Positions 10,574 to 21,150 of a DNA stretch of 64,000 nucleotides are shown piece by piece (the stretch's first letter is position 1; the number at the start of each line of letters is the position of its first letter). The notes under the pieces were generated by a model, which made no database searches, was not told the DNA's origin, and saw only the letters and a program-made list of their open reading frames with translations. A program made the position numbers and the translations under genes. The stretch comes from Zygnema cylindricum (taxonomy: Eukaryota > Streptophyta > Zygnematophyceae > Zygnematales > Zygnemataceae), in contig JBBHKE010002758.1 in the NCBI GenBank assembly GCA_037447655.1, positions 60,001 through 124,000 of the forward strand. The letters are read 5' to 3'.

Positions 10574-11929
10574 TGTTGTTTTTGAAGATTTAGTTTCGTG
10601 CGTATGTGAAATTTGATGCGCACGCGACGTTTCGTGCGTATATATTTACGTTATATACTGTGGAGGTTCGAAAGGATTTGTGGATTGGGGGAGTAAGTGT
10701 ACGATCAAAATTAAAGTTACGTGTGAGTGGCGCGAACAAACATTTGAAAATGTACGGCGGATCGCGAAGCGATCCGATATGAAATATGAATTTAAGGTGA
10801 CGAAAAAGTACAAATTAAGTGACGCGAAGAAGCGTACGAAAAATACGGAATACGAAATGGAAATGGACGGCGGATCGCTTCGCGATTCGATTTGAAATAT
10901 TCGAAGGATTTGAAAAGTACGCCGGCCATATGAAACATAATGCGACAGACCGCATTTATTAAATGTGACGCCGCCGGTACGGAGCGTCGTATTTGACACG
11001 CGACATTTATGACGAAGTACGTGATTTCGGTACGGACAAGATTTGTATGGTACGGATTGTTTGACAAGTGGTTCGTGGTACACGTGGAAGGCGGATGGCG
11101 TCCGCCGATTTTTAAGGGACCACATTGTTTTTATGACACATTATCTAGTGGACCGTACATATGCGATGTCGGTTCACTACGTGGACTTATCGACAAGTGA
11201 CTAAGCAAGTTGTCACTTATGACGCGGATTTTTGGATGCGTCGGTGTAAATATTTGAAGCATCAATGTTTTGTCTTATTTGAATTAATGATTTAGTGTTG
11301 ATTAAAATAGTTATATTTTACGTGATTAATGAGGATATCGACACTTTAATTTATGTGTCGTATTTGCAGACAAGTGTACGCTTACGATTGCTTGACTTTC
11401 AGGTGTACGCTTACGATTAGTTTGATTTAATGACAGTTACGTAATTTACGTTGGTTATTTTGACACTTAGTGATTTGTTAACAGCTCACAAGTGTATATA
11501 TAGATTTGAGCTTCATTAGAATAATAATCAATGCTGGTTAGTAAAGTGGGGACCGAAGATGTAGACTTTTAGGGTTGTCGATTAGGTCATGCACTTTGAA
11601 TGATATAATGATTATTTAATTATACTTTGATTATACTTTTGTTTATGTGAAATGCATTTGTCTTTATTATTTATTTATGTTGTTTCATATATGTTTGATA
11701 TGCATTGTTTATGCATTTGTCCTAAGGTTTGTTTATGTCGATTATTCCATCAAACCTTACATGATGTCATAGGGTTTATTTATGTTGATTATTCCATGAA
11801 ACCCTAAATGTTGTTGTATGTTCAATGGAGGATGCATTTCAAATGATTGTTCGTCGACCTATTTTTGCTTAGCTTTTTGCATGATAGTTTGGGTGGCTTC
11901 TGCGGTCTATTTTAGACCAAAGAACAACA
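10574..11929 (+). repeat. Solo LTR sLTR-1, in Cop3 RNase H
   Basis: It begins TGTTGTTTTTGAAG and ends AAAGAACAACA, with inverted termini TGTTG/CAACA. The 5-bp duplication gaaac flanks it (10569-10573 and 11930-11934), and the Cop3 RNase H frame resumes beyond (NITTWSDAS). There is no internal region, so two LTRs probably recombined to leave one. It contains palindromes CGGATCGCGAAGCGATCCG (10758-10776), a near copy at 10870-10888, and GGCGGATGGCGTCCGCC (11090-11106). Confidence 0.9.
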
Positions 11930-11934
11930 GAAAC

Positions 11935-12066
11935 AATACTAACATTACCACTTGGAGTGATGCTAGCTAAAAGGATGCTCTTATGAGGACATGCACATCT
12001 GGGTATATATTATATGGGTGATGGGGCTTGCTCTTGGAGCAGCAAGCAGTAAAAGGTCATTGCTCA
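11935..12066 (+). pseudogene. Cop3 RNase H remnant after the solo LTR
   Basis: This resumes the Cop3 frame: an N-T-N-I-T-T-W-S-D-A-like stretch, a stop, then a G-Y-I-L-Y-like stretch. It stops at ggtcattgctca, where LTR start TGTTGAAAAG follows at once. The last third of RNase H and the polypurine tract are lost. Confidence 0.8.
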
Positions 12067-12958
12067 TGTTGAAAAGAAGTAATTAATATTATTTTCTTAG
12101 TTTAGACTGTAGAGAGAAGAGAGAGAGAGAGAGTCACCATGATTGCTCCTATAGTCAGAAAGAACAAAGCAGAATAGATTCATAGATGATTTAAATGTTG
12201 CCTTGGACCAGATTTGAACCTAGGTCTGCATAGCACTATGTAGTCGTACCACTTATCCATTAACGCATTAACGAAACGATACACATACGTGGTCTAATAT
12301 TTAATTAAAGAGATACGCGACTTCACTTTCACTAAAACAGACCAAATTGACGAAACGACACATATAGACAACGCCGCTCGCGAACGAGAAACCTAACCGT
12401 GTAAAATATATGATACGACGGACATCGTCGCCGCCGCCAAACCCGAGTGAACATTTGGTGGCTTTAAGACATTGTGGTGCGCTGTGCCACGTGGCGCCAT
12501 ATCATTGGCGCTGGAAAAGATAGGAGGACAAACCATGGCTCCCAAACTGACAAATGTAAACCAGAAGGCCATGTTGTAAAATAGCCGTAGAATAAGTACA
12601 ATCGGCCACTGTACCTTCTTTTACTTTACACTCTTTTGATTAGTCTAGGGTACAGTAGTAGGTAGCTATGGGTAAGAAATTAGGAACTTAGCATGTTTGA
12701 GACGCCTCTCTCTAAGTGACCTTTTGTATTTATAGGCCATTTTTGGCCACCCGTTACTTACTACTCAGTTGAGCAAATTCAATGATTCTTTTTGCGTTTG
12801 ACTCAAGAGAGTCTTATCCCCTGAAGGGTGAGGGTGGTCAGAGTATTTGTGTACCTGGACGGCGCTTACACAGTGGGAAATTGGAAAGGAAAAATAATAT
12901 CCTAGAGGCTTTACATAGGCTGCTTATTCTGTGGGACAATGGAGACCACATAATTTCA
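12067..12958 (+). repeat. Copia LTR shared by Cop3 (3') and Cop4 (5')
   Basis: It runs from TGTTGAAAAGAAG to ataatttca. A TATTTATAG word lies at 12727-12735. A short GA microsatellite lies at 12113-12133. The primer-binding site after it is decayed to AGTTATTGGCCCACC (12959-12973), so the ATG has become ATT. Confidence 0.85.
12200..12275 (-). other. tRNA-like module inside LTR, antisense to element
   Basis: This is the clearest copy. On the minus strand it has A-box TGGATAAGTGG (plus 12249-12259) and B-box GGTTCAAATCT (plus 12210-12220), both near consensus (TGGYNNAGTGG, GGTTCRANTCC) and spaced as in a tRNA. CATAG/CTATG inverted arms lie between them, where an anticodon arm would be. The acceptor arms do not pair. 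Confidence 0.55.
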
Positions 12959-14108
12959 AGTTATTGGCCCACCCTCTAGGGTGCCCATATTCAATGGATC
13001 ATGCTTTATTTCTTGAAAAATGATGATGGAGGGGGAAATTTTTGAGAAGCACCTATGGGGCATAGTGTCTGGGCAAATTTGATGCCCACCTCCACCTAGG
13101 TTTGGAGGAGCACGTTTTTGTGGCACCTATGTCACAACAGCTGCCAAAATATCACCCACTATCACGAACGATGACAAGGAAGGGGAGGAAATAATTATGG
13201 AAAGAAAAAAGGAAGGTGTTGCTTCTCGTGAGACTCTATTGTCAAGGACGATGCGAACAGCAGCACCACCAAGAATGGTGACCGGGAGTCACACCGAACG
13301 GTTAGAATATGAAAATTGGAACTATAAGGACAAGGTTGCTAAACTCTTAATTCTCAAACATGTAGTGAATGGTATTACCATTCCCCTTATAGATGTTAGA
13401 TCTTCCTTTCAGATTCGGGTATCTCTTGCAAACAAATATAAGAGTGGGTCATTGCAGTTGCAAAAACTGACAAAAAATAAGATTTCAGCTTATACTTACA
13501 AGGGAGGAAGTATGAATGATTATTGCAATGACTTATAAGAATTATTTGGAGAACTAGAGAGCGCAGGTAACTCATGGTCTGAGAGACAAAGAGTAAATAC
13601 ATTGATTATGAAACTACCTGAAAAGTATGAGAATATTATTAATCGGTTGCAGGATCTAGGTGATAGCAATTGGAATTGGGATGATACTGTGGGGATGATT
13701 TTAACATAGAACTTAGGAGACGAAGTCCAAGTATTCAAGCATTGGCTGCAAGATTTGATGGGCGGAAGCGTGATGACAAAAAGGGAAAGGATTTTTATCA
13801 AAACTTAGGAGGAAGAGGACAAAGAGGTGGCAGATTTTGACCGAAAGGGAAGAGCAGCTCCTTGAGGTGGACTATGTCACTTCTGCAAGAAACCAAGACA
13901 TTATATGGCAGATTGTGTCAAACTTGTTGATCTTCGACTGAAAGATGGTTAAGGTTTCTCAAGAGATGGAGGAAAGAAAAAGGCTTTTCTGACTCAGGTT
14001 TATAACGAGGAAGAAGATGAAGTAACCGCACTGGAAGAGGAGCTTCAGGAGCTTCTCCTTCATCCGAAAACCATTGAGAAGCATGCCGACATTCCAAGGA
14101 GAAAAAAG
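12959..14108 (+). pseudogene. Cop4 gag remnant (Ty1/copia)
   Basis: Only gag remains. A clear open stretch at 13197-13538 matches the helical middle of the family gag (KLTKNKISAYTYKGGSMNDY). A CHFCKKPRHYMADC knuckle, with all Cys and His present, lies at about 13874-13916. The frame reaches DIPRRKKC just before the protease and then enters the next LTR at 14109. Other copies read aaaagtgttc at this point and the LTR begins AGTGTTG, so the deletion probably used this short match. Gag differs more from the other copies than they do from each other. Confidence 0.85.
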
Positions 14109-15091
14109 TGTTGAAATCACAAGATTTATGGTGTATTTTCTAGGTCTATATAGCTTAGTAGAAAAGCAGTCTGCCTCCGCCTCTTTCCTCTATCTCCCAT
14201 ACTTGTTGTAGTCACTAAAGGGGAGAGAGAGTACTGGAGCCATGGCTGCCTCAGCTCCATAGGCAGAACTAAAGGGTGACATAAGTCACTCTTAACAAAA
14301 AGTTGAGTTCGGCATGACTAGAACCTTTGACCGGCAGAGCGAGGCATAGCCGTCAGCTTTAACTAGTCTGTCGTATGAGTTTGTTAAATTACATAGGGGG
14401 TGATAATTACTTAAACTGTGTTATGATCTTTAATCTGATTAACAGAATTACGAATGAGGGGACATAGAGTTAGTTAATATATAGAGCAAACATGATCACG
14501 CCACAACAAATGAATCAGACATTTGTTTCGACGGCTAAAAATGTTGGTTTTTTATCCAACGGCACATATCGCAGCCGAGATCCCGGAATCGTCACTTTGG
14601 CGGTTTTTGGACTTGGCATGACCTGGCACCACGTGGAGAGATAACATTTGGTCACGATAATTGTGGGGAACATAAGGACGAGTAAAATATGGACAGGCGT
14701 CTACTCAATGGCATTGTCGTACGAAGGTCGTACAGAAAAGACATTGGCCGTAGTACCTTTCTCTACAATACAGTTATTTGATTGGATCGTACTGTAGTAG
14801 ATAAGGGTTGTGAGAGGAGATTAGGACTTCGCAATTTTTCAATGGACAGCCACCTCTCTCTTTGAGAGTTTGTATAAATTGGCATCTTTGCCACCTCATA
14901 ACTAATCGGCTGGTTGGCCGTTTCAGTGATTCTTTTTGCAACGGACTCAAAGGAGTCGAAACTACACAGGGGTGCAGTCATATTGTCAACTTGTCTGCTT
15001 GGACAGCAATGGTTGTGGTTAAAATTGGGTTAGTTAAAACTACCAAGAGGCTTGCTAAATTGTGTAGTCCAATCGAGGACATAGAATTGCA
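14109..15091 (+). repeat. Copia LTR after Cop4
   Basis: It runs from TGTTGAAATCAC to atagaattgca (983 bp). A primer-binding site with one change, AGTTATGGGCCCACC, follows at 15092-15106, then only 39 bases of gag start. Confidence 0.85.
14310..14375 (-). other. tRNA-like module inside LTR, antisense to element
   Basis: On the minus strand an A-box-like TAGTTAAAGCTGACGG (plus 14350-14365) is followed by B-box-like AGGTTCTAGTC (plus 14316-14326). The counterpart position in the LTR matches the other copies. Confidence 0.45.
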
Positions 15092-15145
15092 AGTTATGGG
15101 CCCACCCTTTAGGGTGCCCATCTTCAATGGATCTGGGTTCATCTA
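15092..15145 (+). pseudogene. Stub of primer site and gag start
   Basis: AGTTATGGGCCCACC is followed by the first codons of gag (MGPPFRVPIFNGSGFI) and then breaks off at atcta. This is all that is left of one internal region; an inverted LTR end follows. Confidence 0.75.
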
Positions 15146-15233
15146 TGCAACTCTGAGACCTCGATAGGTCCTCAGAGTAGGCAACTCACACAAAGCCTCT
15201 AAGATAACCCTGACCCTTTTGTGTTTCAACAAG
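15146..15233 (-). repeat. Inverted fragment of an LTR 3' end
   Basis: TGCAACTCTGAGACC is the reverse complement of an LTR end (..ggtctcagagttgca). The 88 bp match, in inverted orientation, the LTR end at 17688-17775. One side starts exactly at the LTR terminus; the other abuts the exact start (TGTTGAAAAATGG) of the next LTR. Confidence 0.8.
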
Positions 15234-16296
15234 TGTTGAAAAATGGTATTTTACATTTTATCTTCTTAGTCAGCCTTTGTGCATCCTAGAGTTCTCATAC
15301 TTGTCGTAGTCACTAACAACTGGCAAACACCCATGGCTGCCTCAGACAGATGAGAACACAAGTAGAAGACAAGGTTCCTGCAAAAGATAGGTTGCCAAAG
15401 ATAAGATTTGATCTTGTTACCTCCAAAAGACAACCGTACGAAGTAGCAGTAAGCCTTAGCCGGTAGATCTTGATGAAACGATATACACAAAGTATTTGTT
15501 AAATATATAAATAATAACGCGGCGACGAATTCCATTTAACAGCTTACGGAACAAAACAAAACATGGAAACGTGTGGTACCGCACGAAATACAGTATCGCA
15601 CGAAATAAACGAAACAACATTTGATTTCAACGGACGAAATTAATTGTCGTTTCGCGATTGACAGTTCGCGAAGAAAATCGGAATTTCAACGGACAACATT
15701 TTTCGTTGCGCCGTCAGATCGAACGGCTGACATTAATCGTCGGAATACGAACGGACGGCACACGTGAGTACCGCCATACAAGAATGGTTTTTTGGCATTA
15801 CTTCGCCAAAGTGGAGGGGATATGACACGTGGCATCATCCTTAAGGATGCCCGAGAAGAATGGGATAGAATGACGACAACCTATATGCCACGTGGCATAC
15901 AAAGAGTGGTGCCGAATAATTCCGCACATAAAGTACCCCGGCTATCGTACTTTGTATATACATTATTTAGTGTATGATGGTTTTTGATTGGTCTAGAGGA
16001 ACTGTGAGTAGGTTCTAACGACTTAGATTTTTTTTTAGAAAGCCTTTTCTCCTAGAGGCCATCTGTGTAAACATGTTGTCTTTGGACAACCATAACTTAA
16101 TGCACACGAGAGCAAATTCACTAATTCTTTTTGCTGCGGCTTAGAGGAGTCCAGGCTACACAGCGATATAGTCGGTCATGGTTTTTGCGGGCCAGGGTGG
16201 CACTTCTTTATTGCCAAAGTCAAAAGTGCAAATATTATCCTAGAGGCTTTGTATAAGCTGGACATTCTGTGTACCAATGGAGGTCACAAAATTACA
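15234..16296 (+). repeat. Copia LTR before Cop5
   Basis: It runs from TGTTGAAAAATGG to acaaaattaca (1063 bp). A decayed primer-binding site (cgtcaagggcccaacc) follows. Confidence 0.85.
15400..15475 (-). other. tRNA-like module inside LTR, antisense to element
   Basis: On the minus strand, ACCGGCTAAGGCTTAC (A-box-like, plus 15450-15466) is followed by AAGATCAAATCTT (B-box-like, plus 15403-15415). Confidence 0.45.
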
Positions 16297-17687
16297 CGTC
16301 AAGGGCCCAACCTCTAGGGTGTCCATTTTAAATGGAACAATGTTCATTTATTAGGAAACCATGATGAGGGGTGCATTGTTTGAAAAACGGTTATGGGGCA
16401 TTGTGAGTGGTCCTGTTTGTCGGCCATCCGCAAAATTTGGAGTTCCACCAGGGTTTAGAGTATCTCAATTCACATGAGGATCTGCGAGAGCAGGAGAAGC
16501 AGAGGATGTTGGAGAAAATATAGTGTCGAACAAAGGGAAGGAGAAGGGGAAGGAGAAACTCACACCGATGGCTACTAGTTTCATTCTGGTAGTAGATGGT
16601 TAGAAAACCGAGGCAAATGATAGTGAAATATGGGATTTCAACAATACCGTAGTGACTCGTTTTATTCTCAGGCGTCTCACTCAAGTAGTGGTTACACCCC
16701 ATCTACATGTGGACAAGGCAAATGAATTGTGGGAGGCTCTTTTCAACAATTACAAAAGCGGTACGATTCAGCAGCAGAAGTTGGCGGATCAGAAGATACA
16801 GGCATATGTGTACAAAAAAGGGAAGATGTTAGACTTTTGTAATGACTTGGCAGGGTTATTTATGGAGTTGGGGAGTGTAGGAAAGAGGGAGACAGAGAAA
16901 GAGAAGGTGAATAGTTTGTTAATGAAACTCACAGATGATTATGAAAACATTGTCAATAAGATTTAAGACTTGCTAGATCATCGATGGATCTAGAACTACG
17001 TTGTCAGGGTGATTTTGGTTCGGGAAAGCACAATTGAGATTCGTAGAGGAGGAAAGGGTTTTCAAGCATTAGCTGCTGGAACTAATTGGGGGGATAAGGA
17101 TTCTAAGAAACCTTAGGGAAACTTTGGTGGAGGAGGAAGAGGAAACCATGACGGATCTTGATCATGGCCTCTGAAGGGGCTTTGTCACTTTTGTAAGAAG
17201 CCGCGACATTACATAGCAAAGTGAAATAAACTGACAAAGCTGAGATTTAAATAGGAACAGGTCGGAAAACCTGCCCCAAAGAAAAAAAAGGCATTTGTGG
17301 CAACACAAGTCATCGGAGGGGATTCCGATGAGGACAATGGAGAACTCCTCCTCAACGAGGAGCTGGAGGTGAAAGGTGAGCCGGAGATTCAAAGGAGGCA
17401 AAAGTGTTCTTTCGGTGGAGTAAGAGAAGCTCTTAAACAAGGATGGGTTATTGATTCAGGATCCTCTATGCATATGTGTAGAGAAAAAACATTATTTACC
17501 AAAATAAGAAAGATCCTTACTATAGAGATAGAGTATGGGGATGGGAAAATAGTGACCACTAATTCAGTGAGATCAGTGGATTTGAGAGTCATAGTTGATG
17601 GTAAGACATCTATAGTCACTTTCTCTAATGTTCTTTTTATTCCAATGGAAACTTTGGTAGAGGAGGAAGATAAAACCATGACGGATC
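16297..17687 (+). pseudogene. Cop5 gag-protease remnant (Ty1/copia)
   Basis: Gag begins with a decayed primer site and an initial segment with W to stop (TAG), then MMRGALFEKRLWGIV. An open stretch at 16652-16966 carries the gag middle (KLADQKIQAYVYKKGKMLD). In the zinc knuckle near 17182-17225 the last Cys codon is TGA. The protease site WVIDSGSSMHMC is intact near 17445-17480. The frame ends near 17646 and is followed by a 41-bp repeat of Cop5's own gag (17647-17687 repeats 17117-17157), then an inverted LTR terminus. No integrase, RT or RNase H is present. Confidence 0.85.
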
Positions 17688-18723
17688 TGCAACTATGAGA
17701 CCTCCATAGGACCTCAAAGTAGGCAGCTCACACGAAGCCTCTAGGATAACCCTGACCCCTTTGTGTTTCAACAACAATAACTGCCACACTAGCAAACAAA
17801 AACTCTGACCACCTTCAACCCTGTGAAGGAAATACTCCCTTGAGTCGATAACAAAAAGAATCTCTGAATTTGCTCCCCTGAGCAGTAAGTTATGAAGGGT
17901 CAAAGTTGACCTTTTGTACAAATGCTCTTTGGGAGAGAGGGTCCTATCTATAAAAATTTTCTAAGTCCTATCTCTCTCTAAAACTCTATCTACTGAAGTA
18001 CGGCACTAATCATAATAGTGTATCGTACATAAAGGTACAGGTGCCGGTGTACTTTTTGTACGGCCATTGTACGACATGGCTAACAAGTCGACACATGTCA
18101 TTTTTGGATTCGTTCTTGGAATCCCCGGAGATGCCGTAATCCAATGTGATTGCGCCACGTGGCGATTGATGTGACGTCATCCGCAAACTGCCGAAAACCC
18201 ATTCCGCGATCTCGACATGCTTCGTGGCCGTCCGATTAAGCCGGATTACAATCGTGGCCGTCATAAATACTTGTGCAATTTTTGTTTCGCCTTCGAAACA
18301 AAATGCGCGATATCCGTTTCGGATTTTCCGTACGCCGTACATTACAAAATGTATCTATTTTTCTAAATATTGCGTTGAATGAAATAGCCTACGTGTTAAC
18401 ATTTAAATAACTATCAAACCCTATATCATATATCTTTGGTTTAGACTAGATGGCTAAGGCTACCGGCTACCAGCTGTCTTGACGAATGGCAAGTACCACG
18501 TTCAAATTCTAGGTCCGCCAAGTTCATTTTGGTAAAATCTACCAACCTAATATCTGTCCCTGTCGGGATAGCATAGGCGGCCATGGCTCTATCTCCCTCT
18601 CCAACTTTCAGTGACTGCGACAAGTGTGGGAGCTAGAGAGAGGAGTTAGAGGCAGGCTACCTCTACTACTTTTCTGCATTTTACAAAACCTAGAAAATAC
18701 AAAAATAACCTTTTATCTCTACA
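17688..18723 (-). repeat. Cop6 3' LTR
   Basis: Read on the minus strand it runs TGTAGAGATAAAAGG to catagttGCA (1036 bp). It is a relative of the Cop9 LTR (53588-54643). It carries a G-box core CCACGTGG (18155-18162) and a perfect TGACGTCA (18172-18179), both classic plant bZIP-type sites. Confidence 0.85.
18440..18525 (+). other. tRNA-like module inside LTR, antisense to element
   Basis: A-box-like TGGCTAAGGCTACCGG at 18450-18465 and B-box-like CGTTCAAATTC at 18499-18509. Cop6 lies on the minus strand, so this is again antisense to the element. The end, gtccgcca, even resembles a tRNA 3' terminus. Confidence 0.5.
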
Positions 18724-18736
18724 CTTTTCTTATTTT
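18724..18736 (-). promoter_or_regulatory. Polypurine tract of Cop6
   Basis: On the minus strand, GAAAATAAGAAAAG lies directly before LTR start TGTAGAG. Confidence 0.75.
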
Positions 18737-21145
18737 CTAGCCACTCTTTATTTTAAGACGACACTTCTTCCGACAAAAAATTAGGTTAGAGGAAGGAACA
18801 GGTTTGGTCATCATATCTGGTACCATTTCACTATCTGGTTTATACTCCAAACTGATTATCTTGTTTTCTACTTTATACCTAACCAAGCTAAGTCTAATGT
18901 CCATTTGTTTGGCTTTAAAGTGATGTTTAGGATTGGCAGAAATGGTAATAGCAGCATGATTATCACAAAATACTTTTTGGACACCACTCTTAAGACGACC
19001 AAGCTCACCAAGCAAAGACTTGACCCACGTTAATTCTTTTACAGCAGAGCAAGAAGATATGTGCTCAGCCTCTATGATGCACTGAGCAATGACCTTTTGT
19101 TGTTTGTTGCTCAAGCAGCGAGATGTATCACCCACATACAATACATATCCAGATGTGCATCTCCTCATAGGATCATCCCTATAGCTGGCATCACTCCAAG
19201 TGGTAATGTCAGTATTTTTCCCACCCAAATGTAACCATAAATCTCTTGTTCCTATGAGATATATAAAGACTCTCTTAGCTGCCTCCTAATCTTTCTTAGT
19301 GGGAGCATTCAGACTCCTACTTAGTACTCCTATGGCTTCGGCTATGTCTGGACGGGTACAATTCATAAAATATATTAGGCTACCCACTACTTGTCTATAA
19401 GGGATGGTCTGCATAAATCTTTTCTCTTCCGGGCCTACCTCATCATCTAAGATTATAACTCCCTCTTCCTCACTCCCCTCACTTCCCTTTTTTAATTCCA
19501 TAGGAGTGGTACAACTATTAGCCTTGTCCATTTGGAATTTTTCTAACATGTTTCCAATGGCCTCTTTTTGAGTTAATCTTATTATTTTTCTATCTCTATC
19601 TCTCTCTACCTGAATTCCCAAAATATACCTTGCTTCTCCCATATCCTTCATCTCAAATCTTCCTTTTAAATCATTTTTCAACTTATTTATTTTATCCATA
19701 GATTTACTTAAAACAAGCAAATCATCGACATAAATTGGAATAAAAATAATTCTTTCTTCATCTTCAAACAAATAAATTGAGTGATCTGAGCGGATCCGAA
19801 CATATCCCAAACTTGTAAGAAACTCATCGAGCTTCTTGTTCCATTGCCGGGGCGCGTGTTTCAGGCGATAGAAAGATTTAATTAATCGACATACCTTACT
19901 TTCCTCCCCTTGCTCCACAAATCCTTCGGGCTGTCGCACAAAAATTTCCTCTTCCAACTCTCCATGTAGGAAGGCCGTCTTGATGTCCATCTGATGCACT
20001 TCCATGTATTCTGCTGCCGCCATACTGAGAAGTATCCGAATTGAAGGAAACCTGACGACCAGAGAAAAATTCTCCTTGTAGTCAATTCCCTCTTTTTGGG
20101 TAAATCCATTTGACACTAATCGAGCCTTGTAGCGCTCAATGGTGTTATCCGGGTTGAGTTTCAGCTTTAACACCCACTTACACCCAATTGGCTTCCTGTT
20201 AGGAGGACAATCCACGAATTCCCATGTATCGGCCGCCATAATTGAGGCCATCTCCTCATTAATTGCTGTCTTCCACCGATTTCTTTCAGGACAAGTCATT
20301 CCCTCATTATAAGGTTGAGGTTCATCAGGGTGAGACCGTTTGGTTACCTTATTGTTAACTTGTCTCCTTGCTTCTTCTTTTGCTGCTTCTTCTTCCTCCC
20401 TCAAACTCGGTTGTTAGAATAGATGGCTCTCTTGAATTCTTTCGAGCAGTTTCAACTTCTCCCCTATTCCTTGATTCGAGGTTGATTTCCACCACGTCTT
20501 CCGCTTCGGTTGGAGTTAATACTAGGGGTTCCACATTTGGGTCCTTCTCGATCTGATCCGTACCTGCAAGATCATCATCTTCTTGAAATCCTGGAAAATT
20601 AGGAAGCTCAAAGTCATCCGATTTTTTTGACTCAAATTTGATTTTGACTGTCTTTGTATGCTTAAAGCGATCTATAGATTTTCCTTCATCCATAACTACT
20701 AGGTGCTTCACTAGGATAATATCCTCTCTTTTGAGATCATAGACTCTATATCCTTTTACATCTTCATCATATCCTAGTAGATATCCTGGTTTTCCTTTTG
20801 GGTCTAACTTTTAGTTTGACCGATCAGTGATTAACTGAACGCTTGACTATCGAAAACCTTTAAGTGTGAAACATCTGGTTTTCGGCATGTCCATCTCTCA
20901 TAGGGTGTTTGGCCTTTTACTGCAGAAGTAAGAACTCTATTCTTGAGATAATTTGCACAGTTCATTGCTTTGGCCCAAAACTTCTTTCCTATCTTCTTAT
21001 CTGACAGCATACTCGTAACACTATCACTCAATGTTCTATTTAATCTTTCAGCTACACCATTCTACTCAGGATTTTCAAGAACTGTCTTTTGGTGTGGCAC
21101 TCCATCTTCTCTCAAAAAATCCTCAAACTGGTTTGAGGTATACTC
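18737..21145 (-). pseudogene. Cop6 integrase C-terminus, RT and RNase H
   Basis: RNase H is open over 18737-19228 (TWSDASYRD, CDNHAA, ADMMTK-like PDMMTK). RT plus the start of RNase H is one open frame of 372 codons, 19286-20404, the best RT in the window: KWVLKLKLNPDN, DMKTAFLHGELEE-like core and an intact YVDD box near 19720. One stop (from a Trp-type codon in ..ayktq..) separates it from the downstream piece. The linker (20355-20711) and the integrase core end (20831-21145: MSDSVTSMLSDKKIG, RVLTSAVKGQTPYERW) precede it. The function would be copying element RNA into DNA and inserting it. It is interrupted at 21146 by a solo LTR. Confidence 0.9.
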
Positions 21146-21150
21146 TCCAC

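Noticed and set aside
12200-12275. A functional tRNA gene
   Set aside because: A- and B-boxes are recognisable, but the acceptor arms do not pair and there is no sound anticodon arm.
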